The notes: generated by a model not told the origin, from the sequence alone. A DNA stretch of 7,340 nt from Acidobacteriota bacterium (GCA_021814355.1 JAKAIJ010000127.1:1-7340), one strand, 5' to 3'. Numbered from the stretch's first letter, positions 1-6,166 are shown. Translations and numbers: made by a program.

Positions 1-615
1 CCCCGGGCGGCCGACCGAAGTAAGGCTGTGCGAAGCGCCTTTCGAGGGAGGCCAACAAAGCCATGCGACGCCCGCCGCGAGCGCCCGGAGGGGTCCGAAC
101 ATACGGATGCGGCCCGAGAAGCGAACCCATGGAGCTTCGAGGACCAGCAGCCGTGCGAAGGACGCCTGGACCGGCGCCGTCCTTCGAAACGGCCCTTCCG
201 GGCCAGGGCGGGCCGGGGCCATCCGCGCGCCTGGCCGCGTCAGCTCGCTCATCCGATGGTCTCCAACATCGCCCTTCGCTCGCTTCCTTGCCCGGGGCCA
301 GGCCGCCGAGGGGCTCCCGGTGCGTTGCCCGCTGGGCCGGGATGGATTCGAGAAGGCCCGAGGCAGGCGTGCGGGACGGCACGCAGACGAGGGCCGACAA
401 CGAAGACGCCCGGCCCAGCGGCAACCCGGAGGGCCGCCGCGCCCTGGGCGGTTCGCTGCGTTGCGGCTCGTCGCCAGGGCCCCACCCTGCCTTCCTCACC
501 GCGTCTTGCGCCCCATCCCAGGGCGCGGGCGGCGCGCCTGAGTTCCCCCGGTGGTCTGGTCCCTTCATCGCGGCTGGCCTCCGTCGCGACCATGCCTTAT
601 TTTACGGATAGGCCC
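1..615. other. Gene-free GC-rich region downstream of rfbA
   Basis: No gene can be supported here. The open frames on both strands (for example 249-593 minus and 107-541 plus) are low-complexity, rich in Arg, Pro, Gly and Ala, lack recognisable motifs and overlap one another in several frames. No hairpin with a T-run follows the rfbA stop, so its terminator is not identified. A 12-bp perfect inverted repeat (437-448 with 517-528) is the only repeat of note. Two minus-strand frames starting at ATGs near 102 and 64 run open off the left edge. Either could begin another gene, but neither has a ribosome binding site. Confidence 0.55.
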
Positions 616-1497
616 TTATACGAAAGGAATCGGGTGGTCGAGCAGGCCCAGCAGGTACCGGCCGTAGCCGCTCCGGGCCATGGGCTCCGCCAGGCGGCGC
701 ACCTGTTCCGCGTCAATCCAGCCGCGGCGCATGGCCACCTCCTCCACGCAGCCGATCATCAGGCCCTGGCGCTCCTCCACCGCCTGGACGAAGCTGGCGG
801 CCTGGTGGAGCGCCTCGTGGGTCCCCGTGTCGAGCCAGGCGTTGCCGCGGCCCAGGATTCGAACCCTCAGCTCGCCCCGTTCGAGGTAGAGGCGGTTGAG
901 GTCCGCGATCTCCAGCTCGCCCCGGGCGGAGGGCGCGAGGCTCTTCGCCCGCTCCGCCACCTTCTCGTCGTAAAAGTAGAGCCCCGGCACGGCGTAGTTG
1001 GAGCGCGGGTGCGGGGGCTTCTCCTCGATGGAGATGGCCCTTCCCCCGTCGTCGAACTCCACCACCCCGTAGCGCTCGGGGTCCTTCACGTAGTAGGCGA
1101 AGATGGTGGCCCCCGTCTGCTTGCGGGCGGCGGCCTCCAGGGTGCTCGTGAGGCCCGCGCCGTGGAAGATGTTGTCCCCCAGGATGAGGCACGCGTGGTG
1201 GCCCCGGATGAACCCCTCGCCAAGGAGGAAGGCCTGGGCGAGGCCGCCCGGCTCGGGCTGCGCCGCGTACTCGAGCCGGATTCCCCACTGGCTGCCGTCG
1301 CCGAGCTGCCGCCGGAAGAGCGGCAGGTCGTGGGGCGTCGAGATGACGAGAATCTCCCGCAGCCCCGCCAGCATGAGCGTGGAGAGCGGGTAGTAGATCA
1401 TGGGCTTGTCGTAGACCGGCATGAGCTGCTTGCTCACCGCCGTCGTCAGCGGATAGAGGCGCGTCCCCGACCCGCCCGCGAGAATGATCCCCTTCAC
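616..1497 (-). CDS. rfbA: Glucose-1-phosphate thymidylyltransferase
   Basis: RmlA/RfbA joins dTTP and glucose-1-phosphate to give dTDP-glucose and pyrophosphate, the first step of dTDP-L-rhamnose and other dTDP-deoxysugar pathways, in the cytoplasm. The 293-residue length is the family norm. Signatures: GGSGTRLYPLT (residues 8-18), which binds the triphosphate; SKQLMPVYDKPMIYYPLSTL (22-41); LILGDNIFHG (104-113), with D108 a metal ligand; YGVVEFD (143-149); EEKP (158-161), with K160 a sugar-phosphate contact; NYAVPGLYFYD (167-177); GELEIADLN (193-201); and WLDTGT (221-226), with D223 the second metal ligand. The start is a GTG with AGGAGG ten bases before it. Identity is near certain. The gene is separated from the glycosyltransferase operon by a terminator and has its own promoter. 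rmlB, rmlC and rmlD are not beside it in the window, which is unusual because they often cluster. RmlA is commonly inhibited by dTDP-rhamnose, so end-product control is expected. Confidence 0.97.
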   Translation of the reverse strand: MKGIILAGGSGTRLYPLTTAVSKQLMPVYDKPMIYYPLSTLMLAGLREILVISTPHDLPLFRRQLGDGSQWGIRLEYAAQPEPGGLAQAFLLGEGFIRGHHACLILGDNIFHGAGLTSTLEAAARKQTGATIFAYYVKDPERYGVVEFDDGGRAISIEEKPPHPRSNYAVPGLYFYDEKVAERAKSLAPSARGELEIADLNRLYLERGELRVRILGRGNAWLDTGTHEALHQAASFVQAVEERQGLMIGCVEEVAMRRGWIDAEQVRRLAEPMARSGYGRYLLGLLDHPIPFV

Positions 1498-1507
1498 GAG
1501 GCCCGCC

Positions 1508-1513
1508 CCTCCT
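1508..1513 (-). promoter_or_regulatory. Ribosome binding site that fixes the rfbA GTG start
   Basis: AGGAGG on the minus strand lies ten bases before the GTG at 1497. The GTG opens directly into the family N-terminus (KGIILAGGSGTRL), so this start is preferred over anything upstream. A 6-bp hairpin (CGGGAG 1523-1528 with CTCCCG 1534-1539) ends about ten bases upstream of the site. Confidence 0.7.
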
Positions 1514-1659
1514 GGAGCCCGGCGGGAGAAACGCTCCCGGCGAAAAACGCCGCCGCCCTCCCTTGGCCAACGCCCTGGCGGAACCGCGCCGGCGGGCGTG
1601 CGATCTGCCCCTCTCCGGCGGGGCGCCGGCGAAGCCGCGACGCCCGCCGCGCACTTATC

Positions 1660-1684
1660 TTATGAATTACAATTATTCTCATAA
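1660..1684. repeat. AT-rich interrupted palindrome in the rfbA leader
   Basis: TTATGA (1660-1665) and TCATAA (1679-1684) form a perfect 6-bp inverted repeat around 13 AT-rich bases. Read on the minus strand, TGAGAATAATTGTAA loosely resembles a Fur-type 7-1-7 site (left half 6 of 7, right half 5 of 7). It would lie about 40-65 bases downstream of the predicted transcription start. It could bind a repressor or form a weak leader hairpin, or it may only reflect local AT richness. Confidence 0.3.
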
Positions 1685-1731
1685 TTTTGAGTTTTGCGGA
1701 GGCGGACTCCGCCCTTACTTCGGAAAAAATT

Positions 1732-1760
1732 AGTATACCCAATATACGCGGTTTTAGCAA
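1732..1760 (-). promoter_or_regulatory. Sigma-70-type promoter for rfbA
   Basis: On the minus strand TTGCTA (1760-1755, 4 of 6 to consensus) is followed after exactly 17 bases by TATACT (1737-1732, 5 of 6). This puts the start of transcription near 1725 and gives a leader of about 225-230 nt before rfbA. It sits in the only AT-rich stretch of the window. A second, overlapping arrangement (GTGAAA-17-TATATT, shifted about 8 bases upstream) is weaker. A dyad GTATA-N5-TATAC (1733-1747) overlaps the -10 box and the spacer and could be an operator. Confidence 0.68.
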
Positions 1761-1868
1761 TCTTTTCACGGGGTTCTGGCCTCCCATCTCCCGCAAATCC
1801 GCACCCGTCTGGAGTTGTGGAAAAGTGGTGGATTTCCCGGCGGCGCCGGAAGGAGGGGTGCGGCTGGG

Positions 1869-1936
1869 GATCGTCCCTTACCGGGTCCGAATGGGACCCG
1901 GGGACTCCCCTTCGGAAGGGTTCCTCTGGGACGATC
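1869..1936. repeat. Nested inverted repeat able to fold as a three-way junction
   Basis: An outer perfect 9-bp stem, GATCGTCCC (1869-1877) with GGGACGATC (1928-1936), encloses two hairpins. The first is a perfect 8-bp stem, CCGGGTCC (1881-1888) with GGACCCGG (1894-1901), and a 5-base loop. The second is CCCTT (1908-1912) with AAGGG (1916-1920) on a CGG loop, with GGA/TCC (1902-1904/1922-1924) extending it across mismatches. The whole 68 bp would form a compact cloverleaf-like element on either strand. It lies upstream of the rfbA promoter. It matches no riboswitch, tRNA or integron attC site that I recognise. Confidence 0.55.
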
Positions 1937-2010
1937 GCTTTGGCACGCCCGCTTGATCCGCGGCGCGGGGTCTTCGGACGAGGCGACGCTCGGCTCGAGG
2001 CCGGGCGGTT

Positions 2011-2054
2011 CGGCGTTCGGCGCAAACGCCGGTCCGAAACCGGCTCGGGACCGG
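2011..2054. repeat. Two adjoining inverted repeats that share bases
   Basis: CGGCGTT (2011-2017) pairs with AACGCCG (2025-2031) around a 7-base loop. CCGGTCC (2029-2035) pairs with GGACCGG (2048-2054) around 12 bases. Both stems are perfect 7-mers and share positions 2029-2031, so they compete. Such stems are fairly common in sequence this GC-rich, so function is uncertain. Confidence 0.45.
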
Positions 2055-2198
2055 AACCGCCGTCCCGAAACCGCGGCGCTTGAACGCGTCGAACGCTCAC
2101 CTCCGGCCTCCGCCGGGGATTTCCTTCCCGGCTCCCCGAGAAACTCTGCGCGGTTCTCCTCCGCCCGAAGGCGAGGGCCTTGCCCTTTCCGGGGGAAC

Positions 2199-2220
2199 AA
2201 AAACGGCCGGTTCCCGGCCG
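2199..2220 (-). terminator. Rho-independent terminator of the glycosyltransferase operon
   Basis: Read on the minus strand, a perfect 7-bp all-GC stem, CGGCCGG / CCGGCCG (2220-2214 with 2210-2204), closes a GAA loop and is followed at once by TTTTTGTT (2203-2196). It begins about 50 bases after the TAG stop of the fifth glycosyltransferase gene. Stem strength, tiny loop and T-run together are textbook for intrinsic termination. It should separate this operon from rfbA. Confidence 0.82.
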
Positions 2221-2268
2221 GCCGCCGCGTACCCTCCGCGATCTCCCGGACGCGCCGCCCGGGCTTCG

Positions 2269-3261
2269 CTATAGCAAGTACATGGCCTTGGCGCGGGAGA
2301 CGGCGGGAACGGCCAGGGGGATCTTGCGGCCGTGGATGGGCACGGCCAGGTGGCCCCCCGCGGCGAAGCCCTTCCCGAAGAGGCCCTGCAGGGAGCCGTG
2401 AACCACGGCGCCCGCGGCGCGGAAGCGGCCCGTGAAGAGGTGCGCCGCGAAGGCCGCGGGCCAGTGCCAGGTCACGTTCCACGGCAGGAGAAGCAGGCGC
2501 CGGCCGGGTACGCCCCAGGCCCGCTGGAGCCAGAACGGGTTACGGGCGCGCTCGAAGGCCTCTCTGCGGGGGTCGTCGCAGGAAGGCTCCCGCGGCGTGC
2601 AGCGGACGCGGCTGTGGGGCAGGGCGAGGGTTCTCCAGTATTCGGTGCGGGCCCGGCGGCCCAGCTCGGCTTCGAAGCCGTAGGAGCCGTAGGCCTCGTG
2701 GTAGAGCCCCGCGTCCTCGAGGAACTCCCGCTTTAGAAGGACGCACGAGGCCGGGGCGAAGTCTACCTCCTCCCACTGCATCGCGTCGGGATCGGAGGCG
2801 CCGGCGCCGCACAGGCGGGGCCGGATGCGCCCGGTCCATCGGCCGATGCGTCCGCCGCAGGCCAGCATCACCTCGCCGCGCTCCTCGAGGAGGGCCGGAC
2901 AGGCGGCGCCCGCCTGGCGCTGGGCCTCCAGGGCGATGAGCAGGGGGGAGAGGGCGCCCTCCTCCAGACGGCAGGCGGCGTCGAGGAGCAGCACGTAGTC
3001 CGACCCGGCGCGCAGCGCCCGGACGATTCCGAGGTTGCAGAGGGCCGCGAGACCGGGCCGGGCCGCGGGGTGCACGACGGCGTTCCCGGCGCCGAAGGCC
3101 GCCGCGAGGGGTGGGCGGTCGCCCTCGTGCTCGAGGCCCATCACCACCCACGCGCCGCCGTCCCTGTGGCCGGCGGGCCCGGCGGAGGCGCGGGCCTCCG
3201 CGGAGGCGTCGGGGTTTCCCCGGTGGAGGACCACGATGCCGATGTGGGGATTTGGTTTCAA
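2269..3261 (-). CDS. Divergent GT2-like protein, rhamnosyltransferase-like fold, catalytic motifs eroded
   Basis: A 330-residue protein that lines up by eye with the large GT2 group containing rhamnosyltransferases. It keeps the skeleton: an opening strand HIGIVVLHRGN (residues 6-16), CNLGIVRALRAGSDYVLLLD (75-94), CGGRIGRWTGRIR (135-147), VDFAPASCVLLKREFLEDAG (166-185), and a basic-hydrophobic C-terminus (240-300) like that of WbbL-type proteins. The acidic motifs are missing. The first (usually VDNxSxDG) reads VVMGLEHEGD (39-48). The DxD site (usually LLNND) reads LLDAA (92-96). The catalytic ED region reads YGFEAELGRR (194-203). The start is TTG at 3261, with GGGAGGA about eleven bases upstream; no ATG serves better. 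It is last in the operon and is followed by a terminator. It may be an active variant, a metal-independent enzyme or a non-catalytic partner. The gene is well supported; the exact activity is uncertain. Confidence 0.85.
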   Translation of the reverse strand: MKPNPHIGIVVLHRGNPDASAEARASAGPAGHRDGGAWVVMGLEHEGDRPPLAAAFGAGNAVVHPAARPGLAALCNLGIVRALRAGSDYVLLLDAACRLEEGALSPLLIALEAQRQAGAACPALLEERGEVMLACGGRIGRWTGRIRPRLCGAGASDPDAMQWEEVDFAPASCVLLKREFLEDAGLYHEAYGSYGFEAELGRRARTEYWRTLALPHSRVRCTPREPSCDDPRREAFERARNPFWLQRAWGVPGRRLLLLPWNVTWHWPAAFAAHLFTGRFRAAGAVVHGSLQGLFGKGFAAGGHLAVPIHGRKIPLAVPAVSRAKAMYLL

Positions 3262-3294
3262 GGGCCGGGCGTCCTCCCGAATGCAGATACCTTA

Positions 3295-4095
3295 TCACGC
3301 CCCCGGGTACTTCCCCTCGGGGTAAACCGCCCGCCGCAGGGCCCTCGCCAACCCCCGGGGCGCCAGCGCCCGCGCCAGCGGGCGGCCGCGCGTGAAGACC
3401 CACTCCCAGGAGCGCCAGAGGGGCGAGCCGTAGGGGACCTCGCGCAGGGCGCGGCGCTCCTCCGCCAGGGTTTCGTCGTAGCGGCTCGAGGCGCCGCCCA
3501 GAAGGAACCGCACCACGAGGAAGGGGAGCGACGCCGGGGCCACGCTGCGGCCCAGCCGGAGCCAGAGGTGGTAGTCCATGGCGATGCGGTAGCGGACGTC
3601 GAACCCGCCGTACTCCGCCAGGAGCGAGCGCTCAAGGAAGGCCGCCTGGTGCGGGATGAAGTTGAGCAGGCGCAGGCGGCGGTAAGAGAAGGCCCCGGGA
3701 TGTTGAACCCCCGCGGCGGTCCCGTCCTCGCGGACCCACTCGGAGCCGCCCACGGCCCAGCGCCAGCGGCGCTCCGCGTAGTCCGCCGCCGCCTTCGACA
3801 CCACCTCCGCGTCGCAAAAGACGTCGCCGGCGTGCATGTGGATCACGAGGTCCCCCGTGGCCAGGCGCACCCCCTTGTTCATGGCGTCGCCGATGCCCGC
3901 GTCCGGCTCGCTCACCAGCCGGTCCACCCGGTCGCCGAAGGACTTCACCGTCTCGAGGGTCCCGTCGGTGGAGGCCCCGTCCACCACCACGTACTCCAGG
4001 TTCGGGTAGTTCTGGGCCGACACGCTCTCGAGGGTGCGCCGCACCCCCGGGTTGTTGCGGCAGATGGTGACGACCGAGACCTTCGGGGCGGCCAT
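3295..4095 (-). CDS. GT2-family glycosyltransferase, WcaE-like
   Basis: A 266-residue family 2 glycosyltransferase. Visible motifs: KVSVVTICRNN (residues 5-15), VVVDGASTDGT (36-46), SEPDAGIGDAMNKG (62-75), HMHAGD (86-91, the spot normally read as LNAGD or NSDD), FIPHQAAFLERSLL (146-159) and RIAMDYHLWLR (170-180), where the Asp is the likely catalytic base. This motif order is typical of the GT2 subgroup that includes colanic-acid WcaE and similar short O-antigen transferases; I infer that from pattern, not from a search. The frame continues far upstream, but the start is the ATG at 4095. It opens the first beta strand, shares a base with the previous stop (TGATG), and has AAGGGG five bases upstream. 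The stop is 33 bp before the next gene. Expected to act on a lipid-linked intermediate at the cytoplasmic face; donor sugar unknown. Confidence 0.92.
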   Translation of the reverse strand: MAAPKVSVVTICRNNPGVRRTLESVSAQNYPNLEYVVVDGASTDGTLETVKSFGDRVDRLVSEPDAGIGDAMNKGVRLATGDLVIHMHAGDVFCDAEVVSKAAADYAERRWRWAVGGSEWVREDGTAAGVQHPGAFSYRRLRLLNFIPHQAAFLERSLLAEYGGFDVRYRIAMDYHLWLRLGRSVAPASLPFLVVRFLLGGASSRYDETLAEERRALREVPYGSPLWRSWEWVFTRGRPLARALAPRGLARALRRAVYPEGKYPGA

Positions 4096-5051
4096 CAGAG
4101 CCCCTTTCCGCGCAACAGGTCGTCGAGGACGGCGCCGGCGCCGAGGGCGAGCCCCTTGAGCCGCGCGCCGTCGGCCTTGAGGAGCCCCGTGAGCAGGAGA
4201 AAGGCGCCGAATCCGGTGGCGCTCCACGCGTAGGCGATAAAGGACCAGGGGAGGAAGGGAAAGGTGGCTTCGCGCCAGAGGACAAAGTGGTTGTAGATCC
4301 TCGCGGCGTAGGCTCCGGCGGTGTCGAGCCGGCCGCCCCCGGCCTGGTCGTGGTACACGGAGCCGCGCGGCGCGAGGACCAGCCGCCGCCCCTCCCGGAA
4401 AAGCCGCTGGCTGAAAAGGACGTCCTCGGCGTAGGCGTAGCCGCCGAACCGCTGGAGTGATTCGTCGAACCGGTGGTCTGCGAAGAGCCCGTGGCGGAAG
4501 GCGGCGCAGCAGGAGCAGAGCCACTCGGCCGCGCCGGCGTAGGGCTCCAGGGTGTAGCGGTTCCACCCGGAGGCGAGGCAGGAGGGGCGCGCGGCGGGCG
4601 CCGGAAGAAGGAAGAGGCGCCGGAAGAGGAGCTCGGCGCGGGATCGCCCCGCGTGGAGGGCCCGCGCGGCGGGGGTGAGGCGGATGGAAAGCCCCGCGCC
4701 CGCCACCTCGGGGTCGGCGAAGGCCTCCGAGAGCGCCTCGAGACCGTCGTCCGCGAGCTCGGCGTCGTCGTCCAGAAAGAGGACCACGTCGCCCCGGAGC
4801 TCTGCCACGGCGTCGTTGCGCTGGCTGGAGGAGCCCGCCCGCGGCGCCCGGCGATACCGCAGGGCCAGTCCGGGGTGCGCGGCGGCGAAGGCGGAAACCG
4901 CCTCGCGGCTCCGCTCCCCGTCGCTGGCGTCCCAGACCAGGACCTCCAGCGGCGGAGAGGTCTGGCGCGCGAGGGGCGGCAGGGCGCTCTGGGCCAGCGC
5001 CCCGGCGCGGTTGCGGGTGACGATGAGGACCGAGACGGAGACGGGCTTCAC
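4095..5051 (-). CDS. GT2-family glycosyltransferase
   Basis: An inverting GT-A fold, family 2 glycosyltransferase of 318 residues. In order: beta strand VSVLIVTRNRAGAL (residues 6-19), the nucleotide-contacting acidic segment VWDASD (39-44), SSSQRNDAVAEL (74-85), the metal-binding DxD region LFLDDDAEL (91-99), and YAEDVLFSQRL (207-217), whose ED is the usual place of the catalytic base. A hydrophobic C-terminal stretch (about 264-290, rich in Phe, Trp, Leu and Ala) may anchor the protein to the membrane. I chose the GTG at 5051 over the in-frame ATG at 5117. It has GGAGG five bases upstream, starts just before the first beta strand, and makes a GTGA overlap with the preceding gene; the 22 extra residues from the ATG would lie wholly inside that gene. 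The stop TGA shares one base with the next ATG (TGATG). Role: adding a sugar in glycan assembly; substrate unknown. Confidence 0.92.
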   Translation of the reverse strand: MKPVSVSVLIVTRNRAGALAQSALPPLARQTSPPLEVLVWDASDGERSREAVSAFAAAHPGLALRYRRAPRAGSSSQRNDAVAELRGDVVLFLDDDAELADDGLEALSEAFADPEVAGAGLSIRLTPAARALHAGRSRAELLFRRLFLLPAPAARPSCLASGWNRYTLEPYAGAAEWLCSCCAAFRHGLFADHRFDESLQRFGGYAYAEDVLFSQRLFREGRRLVLAPRGSVYHDQAGGGRLDTAGAYAARIYNHFVLWREATFPFLPWSFIAYAWSATGFGAFLLLTGLLKADGARLKGLALGAGAVLDDLLRGKGL

Positions 5052-6166
5052 GCGAGCCTCCGGTAGAGGTCGAGGAGCGCCCGCGCGGTGCGGTCCCAGG
5101 TGAAGGCGGCGGCCCACGCCCGGGCCGACTCGGCGCGCGCCGCGCGCTCCCGCGGCGCCTCATCCACGGCCCGCGAGAGGGCGCGGCGCAGGTCGGCGGC
5201 GTCCCGCGGGTCGAAGTAGAACCCCCATTCGCCGCCCACCTCGGGCAGGGAGGAGGTCCGCGAGAGGGCCACGGGGGTCCCGCAGCCGTAGGCCTCCAGC
5301 ACGGGCAGGCCGAACCCCTCGTAGAGCGAGGGGTAGACGAAGCAGGCGGCGCCGCGGTACAGCGCGGCCAGCTCGGCGTCGGAGACCCGCCCCGCGTGGC
5401 GCACGCGCCCCGCAAGACCGAGGCGGGCGATCCGCGCCGCCTCGTCGCGGGACCAGCCGGGCGGACCGCCGGCGCAGAGCAGGTCCACCTCCGCGGCGTG
5501 CTCCCACCCCGCGTAGGCCTCCAGCAGGCCGCCGAAGTTTTTGTAGGCGAGCCGCATTCCCACGTAGAGCAGGTAGGGCCTGGGCTCGCGCCGCGCCGGG
5601 GCCTCCGCGGGCGGGACGCCGCCCGCCAGGTAGAGCACCGAGGTGCGTGCCTCGGGCAGGCCGTAGCGCTCGAGCACGTCGCGCCGCGCGCTCTCGGAGA
5701 TGCAGGCCACGTGGGTCGCCTCCCGGATGGCGCGCGCCTTCTGCGGGATGAAATCGCGGTCGAGGGGGAAGAGCTCGGGGTAGCGCTCGTGGATGAGGTC
5801 GTAGACGATCACGAGGCTCGGGCCGCGCCAGGAGGGGGGCTGGGTGTAGTAGGTCGAGTGCCAGAGGTCCCCGCCGCGCCGGCGCACCGCGCGGTCGAGG
5901 GCCCCCGCCCGGACCCGCGCCGGGACGCGCCCCCAGGGCAGCCGGCCGGGGCCGAGGAGCCGGGCGTAGTCGGCGGCCCGCCCGAGCTTTTCGACCTCGA
6001 TGCGGGGATGGGCGGGGAGCGGGGAGCGCAGGCGGCCCGTCGTGAGCAGGGTCACGCGGAGGTCCGGATCGAGCGCGCAGGCGCGGGGCAGCGCCTCCGC
6101 GAAGAGGCGGCCGATGCCGCCTCCCGCCTGGAACTCGTAGATGAGGCCGTCCACCAGCAGCCTCAT
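5048..6166 (-). CDS. GT4-family glycosyltransferase
   Basis: A complete 372-residue GT4 (group 1) glycosyltransferase, a normal length for the family. The N-terminus MRLLVDGLIYEF leads into the acceptor-side glycine loop GGGIGR (residues 15-20). VYDLIHERYPELF (121-133) and ACISESARRDVL (154-165) follow. The donor domain has VGMRLAYKN (202-210), where Arg and Lys typically contact the nucleotide diphosphate, and the EX7E motif EGFGLPVLE (E283 and E291), then SSLPEVGGEW. The ATG at 6166 is chosen because it opens the conserved first beta strand, has GGAGGG ten bases upstream (6177-6182), and overlaps the preceding stop as ATGA. Its own stop overlaps the next gene as GTGA. It is recognisably a paralogue of the upstream GT4 gene, most alike in the C-terminal domain. 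Likely a cytoplasmic or membrane-associated enzyme adding one residue of a surface glycan; sugar specificity is unknown. Confidence 0.95.
   Translation of the reverse strand: MRLLVDGLIYEFQAGGGIGRLFAEALPRACALDPDLRVTLLTTGRLRSPLPAHPRIEVEKLGRAADYARLLGPGRLPWGRVPARVRAGALDRAVRRRGGDLWHSTYYTQPPSWRGPSLVIVYDLIHERYPELFPLDRDFIPQKARAIREATHVACISESARRDVLERYGLPEARTSVLYLAGGVPPAEAPARREPRPYLLYVGMRLAYKNFGGLLEAYAGWEHAAEVDLLCAGGPPGWSRDEAARIARLGLAGRVRHAGRVSDAELAALYRGAACFVYPSLYEGFGLPVLEAYGCGTPVALSRTSSLPEVGGEWGFYFDPRDAADLRRALSRAVDEAPRERAARAESARAWAAAFTWDRTARALLDLYRRLA

Larger units (their letters stand above)
1498..2268. other. Gene-free intergenic region with terminator, structured GC-rich block, AT-rich promoter island and rfbA leader
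   Basis: I see no coding sequence here. The open frames that cross it are arginine- and proline-rich, lack conserved motifs and have no good ribosome binding site. From right to left it holds the operon terminator, then GC-rich sequence (about 1850-2180) with many short perfect inverted repeats, then an AT-rich island (about 1655-1760) that contrasts sharply with its surroundings and carries the promoter, then a GC-rich untranslated leader running to the rfbA start. Confidence 0.7.

Noticed and set aside
15..25. CCGAAGTAAGG repeated in inverse orientation at 1713-1723, suggesting element ends
   Set aside because: Several 11-base matches are expected by chance in a window this size. No extension, target duplication or transposase supports it.
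1..102. Start of another minus-strand gene running off the left edge (ATG at 102 or at 64)
   Set aside because: Both frames are open to the edge but span only 34 and 21 codons, lack a ribosome binding site, and cannot be told from chance without the adjoining sequence.
249..593. A 114-codon minus-strand ORF downstream of rfbA
   Set aside because: Low-complexity Arg/Gly/Pro composition, no recognisable motif and no Shine-Dalgarno sequence; treated as chance.
28..1665. A 545-codon plus-strand open frame antisense to rfbA
   Set aside because: It is the reverse-strand shadow of rfbA and its GC-rich flanks. The product is Arg/Pro/Ala-rich, has no domain and lacks a ribosome binding site, whereas the minus strand encodes a full RmlA.
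1701..1713. GGCGG-ACT-CCGCC hairpin as a terminator
   Set aside because: There is no T-run after it on either strand, and it falls just after the predicted rfbA transcription start.
3070..4233. A 387-codon plus-strand open frame over the GT2 genes
   Set aside because: It lies opposite two genes with clear GT2 motifs. Long antisense frames are expected where third codon positions are nearly all G or C.
3295..5415. A 706-codon minus-strand fusion protein
   Set aside because: Only the last 266 codons (from the ATG at 4095) are GT2-like. The upstream part is the wrong frame of two other genes.
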